Notes under the pieces: generated by a model
What the model was told of the DNA's origin: nothing
Database searches by the model: none
What the model saw: only the letters and a program-made list of their open reading frames with translations
Program-made: the position numbers and the translations under genes
Assembly: GCA_934438135.1 (NCBI GenBank)
Contig: CAKSBP010000011.1
Span: 1 to 64,000 of the forward strand
Direction: 5' to 3'
Length of the DNA: 64,000 nucleotides
From: an uncultured Clostridium sp.
GTDB taxonomy: Bacteria; Bacillota; Clostridia; Lachnospirales; Lachnospiraceae
Part shown: positions 35,154 through 43,713 of the stretch, one piece after another
Layout: each line of letters begins with the position of its first letter
Numbering within the stretch: the first letter of the stretch is position 1

Positions 35154-36299
35154 GTGTTCAATAGTATAATAATTGGTTCTGGATTTGCTGGCAGCGTTGT
35201 GGCAAGAGTGCTGGCGGAACAGGGAAAAAGGGTACTAATCATTGAAAAAAGGAATCATACTGGCGGGAACTGCTATGACGAGAAGGATAAATATGGGATT
35301 CTGGTGCATAAATACGGTCCTCATATTTTCCATACAAACAACAGAGAAGTGTATGATTTTTTATCCAGATTTACAAAATGGTATCCTTATTCACATGAAG
35401 TGATGGGATATATTAATGGAGAGTACATGCCGGTTCCTTTCAATTTAAATACACTGGAGCAGGTATATGGAACAGAAAAAGCAGAAAAGCTGAAGAAAAT
35501 CCTGCTGGAACAATATGGTGAGAATGCTAAAGTTCCTATTTTGGAGTTAAAACATAGTGATAATGAAGATATCAGAGAAATTGCAAAGTTTGTCTATGAC
35601 AATATTTTTCTAAAATATACGATAAAACAGTGGGGAAAGAAGCCGGAAGAAGTGGATGCTTCTGTTACAGCACGTGTACCGGTTGTTTTATCTTACGATA
35701 ACCGCTATTTTCAGGATGAATACCAGGGGATGCCAATGGATGGATACACCGGTATTTTTGAAAAAATGCTGGATCATGAGAACATAGAAATAAAATTAAA
35801 TACAGATGCAAAAGAGATTCTTAGAACCGACGAAAATGAACAGGTAAATCTGGAGGGAAAACCATTTTCAGGGAATGTTATTTATACAGGACCAATTGAT
35901 GAACTATTTGACTGCCGTTATGGAAAACTTCCCTATCGATCCTTAAAGTTTGTATTTGAACATTATAATAAAGATTATTATCAGCCAAAAGGTGTTGTCA
36001 ATTATACGGTTTCTGAGGATTATACAAGAATTACAGAATTTAAGTATCTTACCGGTCAAAAAATTCCAGGCAGTACTACGATTATGAAGGAATATCCTTT
36101 GGCATATGAGGGAAAAGATGGGCAGATTCCGTATTATTCCATTATTAATGAAGATAATTTGAAATTATATGGAAAGTATCAGAAGCTAGCAGAAAGCATA
36201 CCGAATTTCTATCTGCTGGGACGTCTTGCCGAATATAAATATTATAACATAGATGCTATTGTAGAAAAGGCATTAGAACTTGGGAGGAATTTAAAATGA
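35154..36299 (+). CDS. glf: UDP-galactopyranose mutase
   Basis: FAD enzyme converting UDP-galactopyranose to UDP-galactofuranose for surface polysaccharide. 381 residues. N-terminal FAD motif IIGSGFAGSVVARVLAE, then EKRNHTGGNCYDE and HKYGPHIFHTNN, and a C-terminal GRLAEYKYYNID segment. GTG start with GGAG about seven bases upstream. Overlaps the next gene by four bases. Confidence 0.96.
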   Translation: MFNSIIIGSGFAGSVVARVLAEQGKRVLIIEKRNHTGGNCYDEKDKYGILVHKYGPHIFHTNNREVYDFLSRFTKWYPYSHEVMGYINGEYMPVPFNLNTLEQVYGTEKAEKLKKILLEQYGENAKVPILELKHSDNEDIREIAKFVYDNIFLKYTIKQWGKKPEEVDASVTARVPVVLSYDNRYFQDEYQGMPMDGYTGIFEKMLDHENIEIKLNTDAKEILRTDENEQVNLEGKPFSGNVIYTGPIDELFDCRYGKLPYRSLKFVFEHYNKDYYQPKGVVNYTVSEDYTRITEFKYLTGQKIPGSTTIMKEYPLAYEGKDGQIPYYSIINEDNLKLYGKYQKLAESIPNFYLLGRLAEYKYYNIDAIVEKALELGRNLK

Positions 36300-37312
36300 A
36301 GCTGTTATCCGTTGCAATTCCATGCTACAATTCAGCAGAATATATGAGCCATGCGGTGGAAACGCTGCTTACCGGTGGAGAAGACATGGAGATTATCATT
36401 GTAGATGATGGTTCTTCTGATAATACGTTTGAAATCGCCAAAGCACTGGAGGAGAAACATCCGTCTGTTATTAAAGCGGTTCATCAGGAAAATGGCGGTC
36501 ATGGCGAAGCAGTAAATACTGGACTGAAAAATGCAGAAGGTCTTTATTTTAAAGTAGTTGACAGTGATGACTGGGTAAATGAAGAGGCACTGCTTCAGAT
36601 TCTGGCAAAGCTTCGCGAGATGGTAGAAAATGCAGAAAACCTGGACATGCTGATTTCAAACTATGTATATGAGAAAGTAAGTAAGAATAAGCAGAAGATA
36701 ATTGATTACAAAGGTGCTCTGCCGGAAGATAAGATCTTTTCATGGTCTGAGGTAAAGCATTTTAAAAACAGCCAGAATATTTTGATGCATTCAGTAATTT
36801 ACCGCACCAAGATGTTAAGGGAATGTGGATTGAAACTCCCAAAGCACACCTTCTATGTGGATAACATCTTTGTATATTATCCATTACCGTTTGTAAAGAA
36901 AATGTATTACATGGATGTAGATTTCTACCGTTATTTTATCGGAAGAGATGATCAGTCTGTGAATGAGACTGTTATGATGGGAAGAATCGATCAGCAGATT
37001 AAAGTAAACAAGATTATGATTGACTGTCATGACCTGACTAAGATTAAAAATAAGAAGTTAAGAAACTATATGGTGAAATATCTGGTAATGATGCTTACAG
37101 TAAGTACCGTATTCCTTGTAAAAGATGGCTCTGAAGAAAGCCTTCAGAAGAAAGAGGAGTTATGGAAATACCTAGAGTCTAAGAATAAACGTCTGTATCA
37201 GGAGGTAAATAAATATTTCCTGGGAAAATCCATGCAGATGACAAGTCGGACTGGACGTAAAATTATTATTATCGGTTATCATATTTCCCGAAAAATATAT
37301 GGTTTTAGTTAA
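36296..37312 (+). CDS. Family 2 glycosyltransferase
   Basis: GT-A glycosyltransferase, 338 residues. Nucleotide-sugar motifs VAIPCYNSAEYM, IIIVDDGSSDNT and VVDSDDW (metal-binding DxD-like) lie in the first 100 residues. The coupling with glf by an ATGA overlap suggests a galactofuranose-containing polymer, which is inference. No membrane helix is evident. GGGAGG precedes the ATG. Confidence 0.9.
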   Translation: MKLLSVAIPCYNSAEYMSHAVETLLTGGEDMEIIIVDDGSSDNTFEIAKALEEKHPSVIKAVHQENGGHGEAVNTGLKNAEGLYFKVVDSDDWVNEEALLQILAKLREMVENAENLDMLISNYVYEKVSKNKQKIIDYKGALPEDKIFSWSEVKHFKNSQNILMHSVIYRTKMLRECGLKLPKHTFYVDNIFVYYPLPFVKKMYYMDVDFYRYFIGRDDQSVNETVMMGRIDQQIKVNKIMIDCHDLTKIKNKKLRNYMVKYLVMMLTVSTVFLVKDGSEESLQKKEELWKYLESKNKRLYQEVNKYFLGKSMQMTSRTGRKIIIIGYHISRKIYGFS

Positions 37313-37314
37313 AG

Positions 37315-37352
37315 AAAAGCTGTGAAGCCTGGTAAAGACTTTACAGCTTTTT
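37315..37352. terminator. Bidirectional terminator between the GT2 and PAP2 genes
   Basis: AAAAGCTGTGAAG (37315-37327) pairs with CTTTACAGCTTTT (37339-37351) with one G-U pair, A-rich on the left and T-rich on the right. Confidence 0.85.
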
Positions 37353-37361
37353 CGTTATAAA

Positions 37362-38000
37362 TTATTTTTTCTGAAATAACTTTTTATAATTTATCTTATA
37401 TACAGCAAGGTACATAACAGCGGCCAGAATAATAGCACAGGAAAAATCAACAAAGGAATGCTGTTTAATAAACATGGTAGACAGGCAGATGGAAATCATA
37501 AGAATCCAGGATGCCGTCATAACTAGTTTGTTTTTCTTTGTTTTTTCACAATGCATTAAAGCAATATGTGCACCAATGGAATTATATACATGGATACTTG
37601 GACATACGTTTGTAGGAGTATCATTTGAATAGAACCAGTTTACCAGCTGTGTGAAAATATTGTTCCGTTCAAAAGAGGTAACTCTCAGGTTCTGTGCGTT
37701 TGGCCAGAAGGTGTAAATAATCAGGCAGATTGTCATACCAATAAATAAAAATGCAGTACATTTATAAAAATCTTTGACGGACGTAAGCATTAAATAGAGC
37801 ACAACAATACAAATATATGCAAACCAAAGAATATATGGGATAACGAAGAGTTCGTTAAACGGAATATAATCATCAATTTTGCAATACACAATGTAATGAT
37901 TTGCAGCGGATCTGTTCTCAAGTGTAAAAAACCAGATAAAATATACGATTACATACAAAAGTACAAATACGTGCTTGTTTTTTCTTAATAATTCTTTCAT
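37362..38000 (-). CDS. PAP2-superfamily membrane phosphatase-like protein
   Basis: 212 residues with about six membrane segments. PAP2-like motifs are CPSIHVYNS (PSxH type) and KQHSFVDF (HxxxD type); the first KxxxxxxRP motif is not obvious. Such proteins dephosphorylate lipid phosphates or transfer phospho-head groups at the membrane. Ribosome site AAAGAGG on the minus strand. Substrate unknown. Confidence 0.82.
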   Translation of the reverse strand: MKELLRKNKHVFVLLYVIVYFIWFFTLENRSAANHYIVYCKIDDYIPFNELFVIPYILWFAYICIVVLYLMLTSVKDFYKCTAFLFIGMTICLIIYTFWPNAQNLRVTSFERNNIFTQLVNWFYSNDTPTNVCPSIHVYNSIGAHIALMHCEKTKKNKLVMTASWILMISICLSTMFIKQHSFVDFSCAIILAAVMYLAVYKINYKKLFQKK

Positions 38001-38124
38001 GTTGAAATCCTCTTTCGCTTAAGAAATGTTATATTTGCTACGGAAAATTATAACATAGTAAAGTCAAAAATCACACTAATACAATATTAAATTTATATAA
38101 ACTTAAGATAATTAAAAATAATAC

Positions 38125-38153
38125 TTGCGAAATTAAGAATGTGAGAGTATAAT
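38125..38153 (+). promoter_or_regulatory. Promoter of the lrp-like leader
   Basis: TTGCGA (38125-38130), 17-base spacer, TATAAT (38148-38153). Predicted start near 38160, only about 20 bases before a terminator stem. Confidence 0.65.
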
Positions 38154-38178
38154 AAGCTTATAAGTTGATTCGTGCAAT

Positions 38179-38215
38179 GGGGCACTTGGTTTTATTAACC
38201 ATGTGCTCTTTTTTT
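38179..38215 (+). terminator. Leader terminator (attenuator) before the Lrp-family gene
   Basis: GGGCAC (38180-38185) pairs with GTGCTC (38203-38208); GGTT (38188-38191) with AACC (38197-38200); seven Ts follow. An upstream GTGC (38172-38175) could pair with GGCAC instead, giving a competing anti-terminator. No plus-strand gene ends here, so it must act on the leader or end a short RNA. Confidence 0.75.
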
Positions 38216-38274
38216 GTACTTTTTTATATAAAAGAAAATTTAGATGAAAAATATGAATAATTGGAGGTTTTAAT

Positions 38275-38736
38275 ATGGATGCTATTGATTTAAAATTAAT
38301 CAGTTTATTACAGAAAAATGCGAGATACTCATTGAAACAGCTGGCTGAGCAGGTATTTTTATCTTCTCCTGCTGTTTCATCCAGAATAGAACGTCTGGAA
38401 AGAGACGGATTTGTAAGAGGATATCAGGCAGAGATCGATGAAGAAAAACTTGGTTTTCATATTATTGCATTTATAAATTTAGAGATGACACCAAAGCAGA
38501 AGAATACATTTTATCCATTTATCAGCGAGTGTCCAAATGTATTGGAATGCTACTGTGTAACAGGTCAGTATTCTATGCTGATTAAAGTTGCTTTTCCAAG
38601 TACCCAGCAGCTGGATATGTTCATTGGAAAACTCCAGAAATTTGGAAACACCTCAACTCAGATTGTATTCTCTTCAGCAGTAAGACCTCGTGGAATTCAG
38701 ATTACAGATGTGGAAGAATATCAGATGGAAGGTTAG
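38275..38736 (+). CDS. Lrp/AsnC-family transcriptional regulator
   Basis: 153 residues: N-terminal winged helix (MDAIDLKLISLLQKNARYSLKQLAEQ, recognition helix SSPAVSSRIERLE) and C-terminal RAM ligand-binding domain (about 65-145). The family senses amino acids or related metabolites. GGAGG lies seven bases before the ATG. Its leader carries a terminator, suggesting attenuation of the regulator gene. Confidence 0.93.
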   Translation: MDAIDLKLISLLQKNARYSLKQLAEQVFLSSPAVSSRIERLERDGFVRGYQAEIDEEKLGFHIIAFINLEMTPKQKNTFYPFISECPNVLECYCVTGQYSMLIKVAFPSTQQLDMFIGKLQKFGNTSTQIVFSSAVRPRGIQITDVEEYQMEG

Positions 38737-38806
38737 AAAATCGTATAGACAGATAGAATGCCCATGTGAATAAAGTATGAAAACTATGTCTATTTACCAA
38801 TAGGTA

Positions 38807-38835
38807 TTGAATCATAAGTTTTTTTGTATTATACT
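38807..38835 (+). promoter_or_regulatory. Promoter of the diguanylate cyclase gene
   Basis: TTGAAT (38807-38812), 17-base spacer, TATACT (38830-38835), about 35 bases before the chosen start. It shows that the longer open frame beginning at 38807 is not the real N terminus. Confidence 0.65.
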
Positions 38836-38869
38836 AAAGAAAGAGGTCAATTGGGGAGTGTATTTGTTT

Positions 38870-39943
38870 ATGGGGGATAGTACAATTCTAAAGATATTGG
38901 AAAAAGTTTCAGGACAGAAAAAGTTTTACTTTCTGCAGAATACCTGTTTTGTTATACACTTTGTGTGGATGCTGCTTTTTCTTTATGAACGGATTTATAT
39001 ACTAAGTGTATTTAATGTGTTCAGCTGCGCAGTTTATTTTGGGCTTCATTATGTGATTGCCCAAGGAAAAATAACATGTGCAGCGGGGATTTGCTATGTG
39101 GAAGTACTATTACATTCCGTGACTGCAGTTTTATGTTTTGGATTTATTGGTGGTTTCGATCTCTATATTCTAATATTTATCCCTATTATGTTTTTTTTCT
39201 CTGCCGCTATTGGCAAGGGGAAAAAGCTGGCTCTTTGTTCAGGAATATTATCAGGGGTAGTCTATGTTGCTTTAAAGGCAGCATTATGTTTTTATACTCC
39301 GGTTTTTTCTTTCAGCAATATTACAGTAAAAGTACTGATTACTCTCTTTAATGGACTGACAGCAGTTATGGTTCTTCTAGTCATTTCGTATGTATGCTGC
39401 GGAGAAATGTACCGCACTAGAAAAGCACTGGAAGATAAGAACCGGAAACTGATGTTCTTGTCTGGATATGACCCGTTGACAAAACTGTTAAACAGAAGAA
39501 GTATGAATAACATTATAAAGGAAGCAGAGGCTAAGACTAAATCTTCAGAAAAAAATGCAGTTGCTTTTTTTGATATTGATAATTTCAAGAAATTCAATGA
39601 TACGTATGGCCATGATTTTGGAGATTATGTTCTGGTTAAAGTAGCAGAATCAATTAGAAATGGCGTCCGGGATGAGGATTATGTCTGTAGATGGGGTGGC
39701 GAAGAGATGGTTGTTCTGTTTCCAAACTGTAATGAACAGGAAGTTATTGAGATGGTTACAGCGATAAAGGATTATATCAGTGAAACAGAATTTGAAGTAC
39801 GAGGAAAGAAAGATAATGTCAGTGTTACCTGCGGCCTTGCATTTGGAAGAAAGCAGATTTCATTGGAAGAACTGATAAACAGAGCAGACTCTTATATGTT
39901 AAAAGGGAAAAGAAGTGGGAAAAACTGTGTGGTAATTCAATAA
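38870..39943 (+). CDS. Membrane diguanylate cyclase (GGDEF domain)
   Basis: 357 residues: about five to six membrane helices in the first 175 residues, then a GGDEF domain. Substrate and metal motifs are AVAFFDIDNFKKFNDTYGHDFGD and RWGGEEM, the last being the active-site GG(D/E)EF with Met at the end. An RxxD product-inhibition site (RDED) precedes it by five residues. Expected to make cyclic di-GMP from GTP and to be feedback-inhibited. Start at ATG 38870 after GGGGAG. Confidence 0.93.
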   Translation: MGDSTILKILEKVSGQKKFYFLQNTCFVIHFVWMLLFLYERIYILSVFNVFSCAVYFGLHYVIAQGKITCAAGICYVEVLLHSVTAVLCFGFIGGFDLYILIFIPIMFFFSAAIGKGKKLALCSGILSGVVYVALKAALCFYTPVFSFSNITVKVLITLFNGLTAVMVLLVISYVCCGEMYRTRKALEDKNRKLMFLSGYDPLTKLLNRRSMNNIIKEAEAKTKSSEKNAVAFFDIDNFKKFNDTYGHDFGDYVLVKVAESIRNGVRDEDYVCRWGGEEMVVLFPNCNEQEVIEMVTAIKDYISETEFEVRGKKDNVSVTCGLAFGRKQISLEELINRADSYMLKGKRSGKNCVVIQ

Positions 39944-40009
39944 CAATCACTGCGGTTCTGCCAGAGCTATTTAAGATATTAACGAACGAAGCTAAGAAAG
40001 AGGTAAAGT

Positions 40010-41146
40010 ATGAGAAAAGGTTTATTATGTGCATTTGCATGCATGTCACTTATGTTAGTGGCCTGCTCAGGTAAGAAAGCTGCTGACAGCAGTGAAAATA
40101 AGGACTATGCCGATTATGTAACACTTGGCAGTTACAAAGGAATGGAACTGACTGAGAAAACAGTTAAAGTAACGGATCAGGATTTACAGGATAAAATCAA
40201 TGAGATTTTGAGTCAGAATTCTACAGCAAAAGAGATTAAAAAGGGTAAGGTAAAAGAAGGCGACACAGTAAATATTGATTTTAAAGGAACAAAAGATGGA
40301 GTTGCTTTCGACGGTGGTACAGCTACTGGACAGTCTCTGACAATTGGTTCAAATACTTATATTGAAGGATTTGAAGATGGTTTAATCGGTGTTAAAGTTG
40401 GAGATACCGTAGATTTAAACCTTACATTTCCTGAAAACTATGGAAATGAAGATTTGAATGGACAGGATGTTGTATTTGAAGTAAAGGTTAACTATATTGA
40501 AGGTAAGAAAGTTACACCAAAGTGGAATGATAACTTTGTTCAAGGTATTTCTGATTACAATACAACAAAAGATTATGAGCAGGAATTAAAAGAAGAATTA
40601 AATAAAGATGCAGAAGAATCTGTTAAATATGATTTAGAGTATCAGATTCTTGACAATCTGGTAAATGGTTCAAAGTATGAAAGCCTTCCAGAGAAGGATG
40701 TAAACAGCTATACAGATTCTATGAAGAAATACTACAAGGATTATGCAGAAAAGAATAATATGGAGTATAAGGATTTGTTAAGCAACACATTCCAGATGTC
40801 AGAAGATGAATTCAACGCTCAGGTTCAGAGTACAGCAGAAAATGCAATCAAACAGAAAGTTGCTGTTTATGCTGTTGCTGAAAAAGAGAAACTGAAACCA
40901 GAAGGCGATGAACTGGAAAAGAAAGAATTAGCAATTGCTCAGCAGTATGGCTATGATAAATTGGAAGACTTTGCGACTGCTTATGGTGATGATTATGCAG
41001 AACAGCTTGTAATCCGTGAGGTAGTTATTGATTATATCAAAGAAAATGCTAAGATTACAAAAGATAAGAAATCAACTGATGTAGAAGATGCAGAAGCTGC
41101 TGCTACACAAGAAAAAGAAAGTGACGGAGATTCTTCCGTGAAATAG
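40010..41146 (+). CDS. Secreted trigger-factor-like FKBP peptidyl-prolyl isomerase lipoprotein
   Basis: 378 residues. Signal peptide with lipobox LVACS, lipidated Cys19. An FKBP-type isomerase domain lies at about 70-165 (GDTVNIDFKGTKDGVAFDGG, YIEGFEDGLIGVKVGD), followed by a helical trigger-factor C-terminal domain (about 170-350) and an acidic tail. It lacks the ribosome-binding N-terminal domain of trigger factor, so it should fold proteins outside the membrane. AAAGAGG precedes the ATG. Confidence 0.9.
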   Translation: MRKGLLCAFACMSLMLVACSGKKAADSSENKDYADYVTLGSYKGMELTEKTVKVTDQDLQDKINEILSQNSTAKEIKKGKVKEGDTVNIDFKGTKDGVAFDGGTATGQSLTIGSNTYIEGFEDGLIGVKVGDTVDLNLTFPENYGNEDLNGQDVVFEVKVNYIEGKKVTPKWNDNFVQGISDYNTTKDYEQELKEELNKDAEESVKYDLEYQILDNLVNGSKYESLPEKDVNSYTDSMKKYYKDYAEKNNMEYKDLLSNTFQMSEDEFNAQVQSTAENAIKQKVAVYAVAEKEKLKPEGDELEKKELAIAQQYGYDKLEDFATAYGDDYAEQLVIREVVIDYIKENAKITKDKKSTDVEDAEAAATQEKESDGDSSVK

Positions 41147-41157
41147 AAATGATAAGT

Positions 41158-41195
41158 AAAAATTCCTGTATAGAAAAATCTGTACAGGAATTTTT
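41158..41195. terminator. Bidirectional terminator
   Basis: AAAAATTCCTGTA (41158-41170) pairs perfectly with TACAGGAATTTTT (41183-41195); it serves the foldase gene and the convergent superoxide dismutase gene. Confidence 0.92.
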
Positions 41196-41211
41196 GCATT
41201 GTAGAAAATTT

Positions 41212-41853
41212 TTATCTTTTATAGGAAGTGTTCATTGCTTTATAATAGTTTTGTTCAATATTATCCCAGTTTATCAGATGGAACCAGGAGTTGATATAAT
41301 CCTTCCGCATATTGAGATATTGAAGAAAATAGGCATGTTCCCATACATCCAAGGCAAGCAGGGGTGTAAGGTCTGCCATAAGAGGAGTATCCTGATTCTT
41401 TGTCATAATCACAGCTAAATCACGGCTTGGGGTGATGACCAGCCATGCGTAGCCGGAACCGAATACTTTTGCTGCTGTTGTACGTAAAATGTCCAGAAAC
41501 CATTCCATAGAACCAAAACTCTTTTTTATAATAGTAGAAAGTGTATTTGAAGGAATCGAGTTGGCTGCAGGCGTCATGGAATTAAAGTACAGTTGATGGT
41601 TGTATACTCCGCCACCATTGTTTCTTATATCTTCCTGGATAGAAGAGGGAAGATAATTCAGATTGGTCAGAAGGTTTTCCAGTGTCCAATCATAAAACTC
41701 GGGATAACCGGTTAGTGTAGAATTTAGATTATCTACATACGTTTTATAATTCCGGCTGTAATGAACTTCTAAAACCTGCTGGTCTATGTAAGGCTCAAGT
41801 GCATTATATGCATATGGAAGCGGCATCATAGAAAATGGGTATGTATTTTTCAT
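41212..41853 (-). CDS. Fe/Mn superoxide dismutase family protein
   Basis: 213 residues. All four metal ligands are in place: His31 (LEVHYS), His86 (VYNHQLYF), Asp169 and His173 (LDVWEHAY). Gln154 in NQDTPLM with Gly at the other gate position suggests the Mn-type outer sphere. The usual HH pair after the first ligand (HxxxHH) is replaced by Asn35-Tyr36, an unusual change near the substrate channel. Single-copy gene, GGAG upstream. Activity is likely but not certain. Confidence 0.9.
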   Translation of the reverse strand: MKNTYPFSMMPLPYAYNALEPYIDQQVLEVHYSRNYKTYVDNLNSTLTGYPEFYDWTLENLLTNLNYLPSSIQEDIRNNGGGVYNHQLYFNSMTPAANSIPSNTLSTIIKKSFGSMEWFLDILRTTAAKVFGSGYAWLVITPSRDLAVIMTKNQDTPLMADLTPLLALDVWEHAYFLQYLNMRKDYINSWFHLINWDNIEQNYYKAMNTSYKR

Positions 41854-41990
41854 AATTACTCCAAAACTTTTTTATTAATATATTAATAAAATTATAAAAA
41901 TAGTCCATATTGGTTTATTTTGGTGCATAAAATGAAGTAAAAACAGAAAGACTATAAGAAAGTAGAGATCATTTTACAGGAGGTTTGTAT

Positions 41991-42155
41991 ATGATAGGAA
42001 ACTTTCATAAGTTTTTCAGCAGGCACACTAGTAATAAATCGGGCGGATATGCTTACGAATCGGAATATGATGATATTGATGATGAAGCAGAGGACTATTT
42101 CGTAGAAGACAGTTACATGGATAGTAGTGATGCGGATGATGAATTCTTCGATTAA
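41991..42155 (+). CDS. Small acidic protein (54 aa), unknown
   Basis: Not recognised. AGGAGG (41978-41983) lies seven bases before the ATG. The first 18 residues are basic and aromatic (MIGNFHKFFSRH), the remaining two thirds almost only Asp, Glu, Tyr and Ser (YDDIDDEAEDYFVED). No cysteine, no membrane helix. The strong ribosome site and codon-like composition support a real gene. Possibly a cytoplasmic charged regulator or anti-activator, but nothing proves this. Confidence 0.7.
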   Translation: MIGNFHKFFSRHTSNKSGGYAYESEYDDIDDEAEDYFVEDSYMDSSDADDEFFD

Positions 42156-42223
42156 TGAGAAGTACTTCGAGAGTGGAAAAGCGCAGAGATCTGCGAGAGG
42201 CTCTGTTGGAAGATGCTAGATAG
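42155..42223 (+). CDS. Possible coupled micropeptide (22 aa)
   Basis: The ATG shares its A with the stop of the preceding acidic gene (TAATG), so translation could continue by re-initiation. The product, MRSTSRVEKRRDLREALLED then AR, is a charged amphipathic helix. It ends just before a terminator. Too short for certainty. Confidence 0.35.
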   Translation: MRSTSRVEKRRDLREALLEDAR

Positions 42224-42228
42224 ATAAT

Positions 42229-42262
42229 AAAAAGACCTTGTAGATTTTCTGCAAGGTCTTTT
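42229..42262. terminator. Terminator after the acidic small gene; also faces uxaC
   Basis: AAAAGACCTTG (42230-42240) pairs with CAAGGTCTTTT (42252-42262), symmetrical enough to work in both directions. Confidence 0.85.
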
Positions 42263-42288
42263 GTTAGGAAAAAAGAGTTCAATTGATA

Positions 42289-43695
42289 TTAAACTGTGAA
42301 GTTGAAGTATTTTATAGCATTATTGTAGGAAATATCATTTACGATTTTTCCGAGAGCTTCCATGTCAGCTGGATATTCGCCGTTTTCAACCCAGTTTCCG
42401 AGTAATTCGCAGAGGATTCTACGGAAGTATTCATGTCTTGGGTAGGATAAGAAGCTTCTGGAGTCTGTCAGCATACCAACAAAGTTGGAGAGAAGTCCTA
42501 AGTTTGCTAAGGAAATCATCTGGTTCATCATACCGGTTTTGTTATCATTAAACCACCATGCAGAACCCTGTTGGATTTTTCCAACTGCATCAGAATTCTG
42601 GAAGCATCCAAGGATTGTTCCGATTGCTTCGTTATCGTTTGGATTTAAGCTATAGATAATTGTTTTTGGCAGTTCATCTGTTCTGTTTAATGCATTTAAG
42701 AAATCAGCAAGCTGAGCGGATGGAGCGTAGTTGTTAATGCAGTCGAAGCCAGTATCTGGTCCGAGTTTTTTGTACATTAACTCATTGTTATCACGTTTAC
42801 ATCCGTAGTGAAGCTGTAAAACCCAGTCAAGCTTTTTGTATTCTTTTCCTACGAAAAGCATAAACGCCGTTTTGAATTTTAATTCTTCTTCTCTTGTAAT
42901 GTCTTTTCCAGCAAAACGTTTTGCGAAGATTGCTTCGATTTCTTCTTCAGAAGCATCAAAATGCATGACATATTCTAACGCATGGTCAGAAACTTTACAT
43001 CCATGAGTATTGAAATAGCCCATACGGTTTCTTAATGCATCTTTTAAAGAAGCGAAGTTTGTGATTTCAACACCGCTTACTTCTGCTAATTTAGCTAAGT
43101 AATCCAGATATTCTGGTTTTTCGATATTCATGGCTTTATCAGGTCTCCATGCTGGAAGAACTTTTACTTCGAAAGTTTCATCTTTTTCAATTTTTTCATG
43201 CCATTCTAATGTATCGATTGGATCGTCTGTTGTACAAATTAAAGTAACGTTAGAGCGACGGATTAAGTTACGTACACTCATAGACGGATCTTTTAATTTT
43301 TCATTGCAAAGGTTCCATACATCCTTTGCTGTTTTTGAATTTAAAACCCCATGGTAATCAAAGAAACGCTGTAACTCTAAATGGCTCCAGTGATATAATG
43401 GATTACCAATTGCTTTTTCAAGTGTTTCGGCCCACTTCATGAATTTTTCTTCATCAGAAGCATCTCCGGTAATGTATTTTTCATCAATACCATTGGAACG
43501 CATCTGACGCCATTTATAGTGATCGCCCCCAAGCCAAACCTGAGTAATGTTTTCAAACTGTAAGTCTTCGGCAATTTCTTTCGGATTAATATGACAGTGA
43601 TAATCTACAATAGGCATCTTGTCTGCATAATTATGAAATAAGTCCTGCGCAGTTTTTGTAGAAAGCAGGAAATTTTCATCCATAAATTGTTTCAT
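42289..43695 (-). CDS. uxaC: Glucuronate/galacturonate isomerase
   Basis: First step of hexuronate catabolism: D-galacturonate to tagaturonate and D-glucuronate to fructuronate. 468 residues, amidohydrolase-like barrel. The metal motif VDYHCHINPKE near residue 30 and WLGGDHYKWRQMRSNG are typical. AAGGAG before the ATG. Lies 18 bases after lacI in the same minus-strand operon. Confidence 0.97.
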   Translation of the reverse strand: MKQFMDENFLLSTKTAQDLFHNYADKMPIVDYHCHINPKEIAEDLQFENITQVWLGGDHYKWRQMRSNGIDEKYITGDASDEEKFMKWAETLEKAIGNPLYHWSHLELQRFFDYHGVLNSKTAKDVWNLCNEKLKDPSMSVRNLIRRSNVTLICTTDDPIDTLEWHEKIEKDETFEVKVLPAWRPDKAMNIEKPEYLDYLAKLAEVSGVEITNFASLKDALRNRMGYFNTHGCKVSDHALEYVMHFDASEEEIEAIFAKRFAGKDITREEELKFKTAFMLFVGKEYKKLDWVLQLHYGCKRDNNELMYKKLGPDTGFDCINNYAPSAQLADFLNALNRTDELPKTIIYSLNPNDNEAIGTILGCFQNSDAVGKIQQGSAWWFNDNKTGMMNQMISLANLGLLSNFVGMLTDSRSFLSYPRHEYFRRILCELLGNWVENGEYPADMEALGKIVNDISYNNAIKYFNFTV

Positions 43696-43713
43696 TTTAA
43701 TTTCTCCTTTTGA

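Noticed and set aside
38807..38869. N-terminal extension of the diguanylate cyclase
   Set aside because: The extension contains the -35 and -10 promoter elements.
42028..42282. Minus-strand 84-residue frame
   Set aside because: Antisense to the acidic small gene and to the terminator at 42229-42262.
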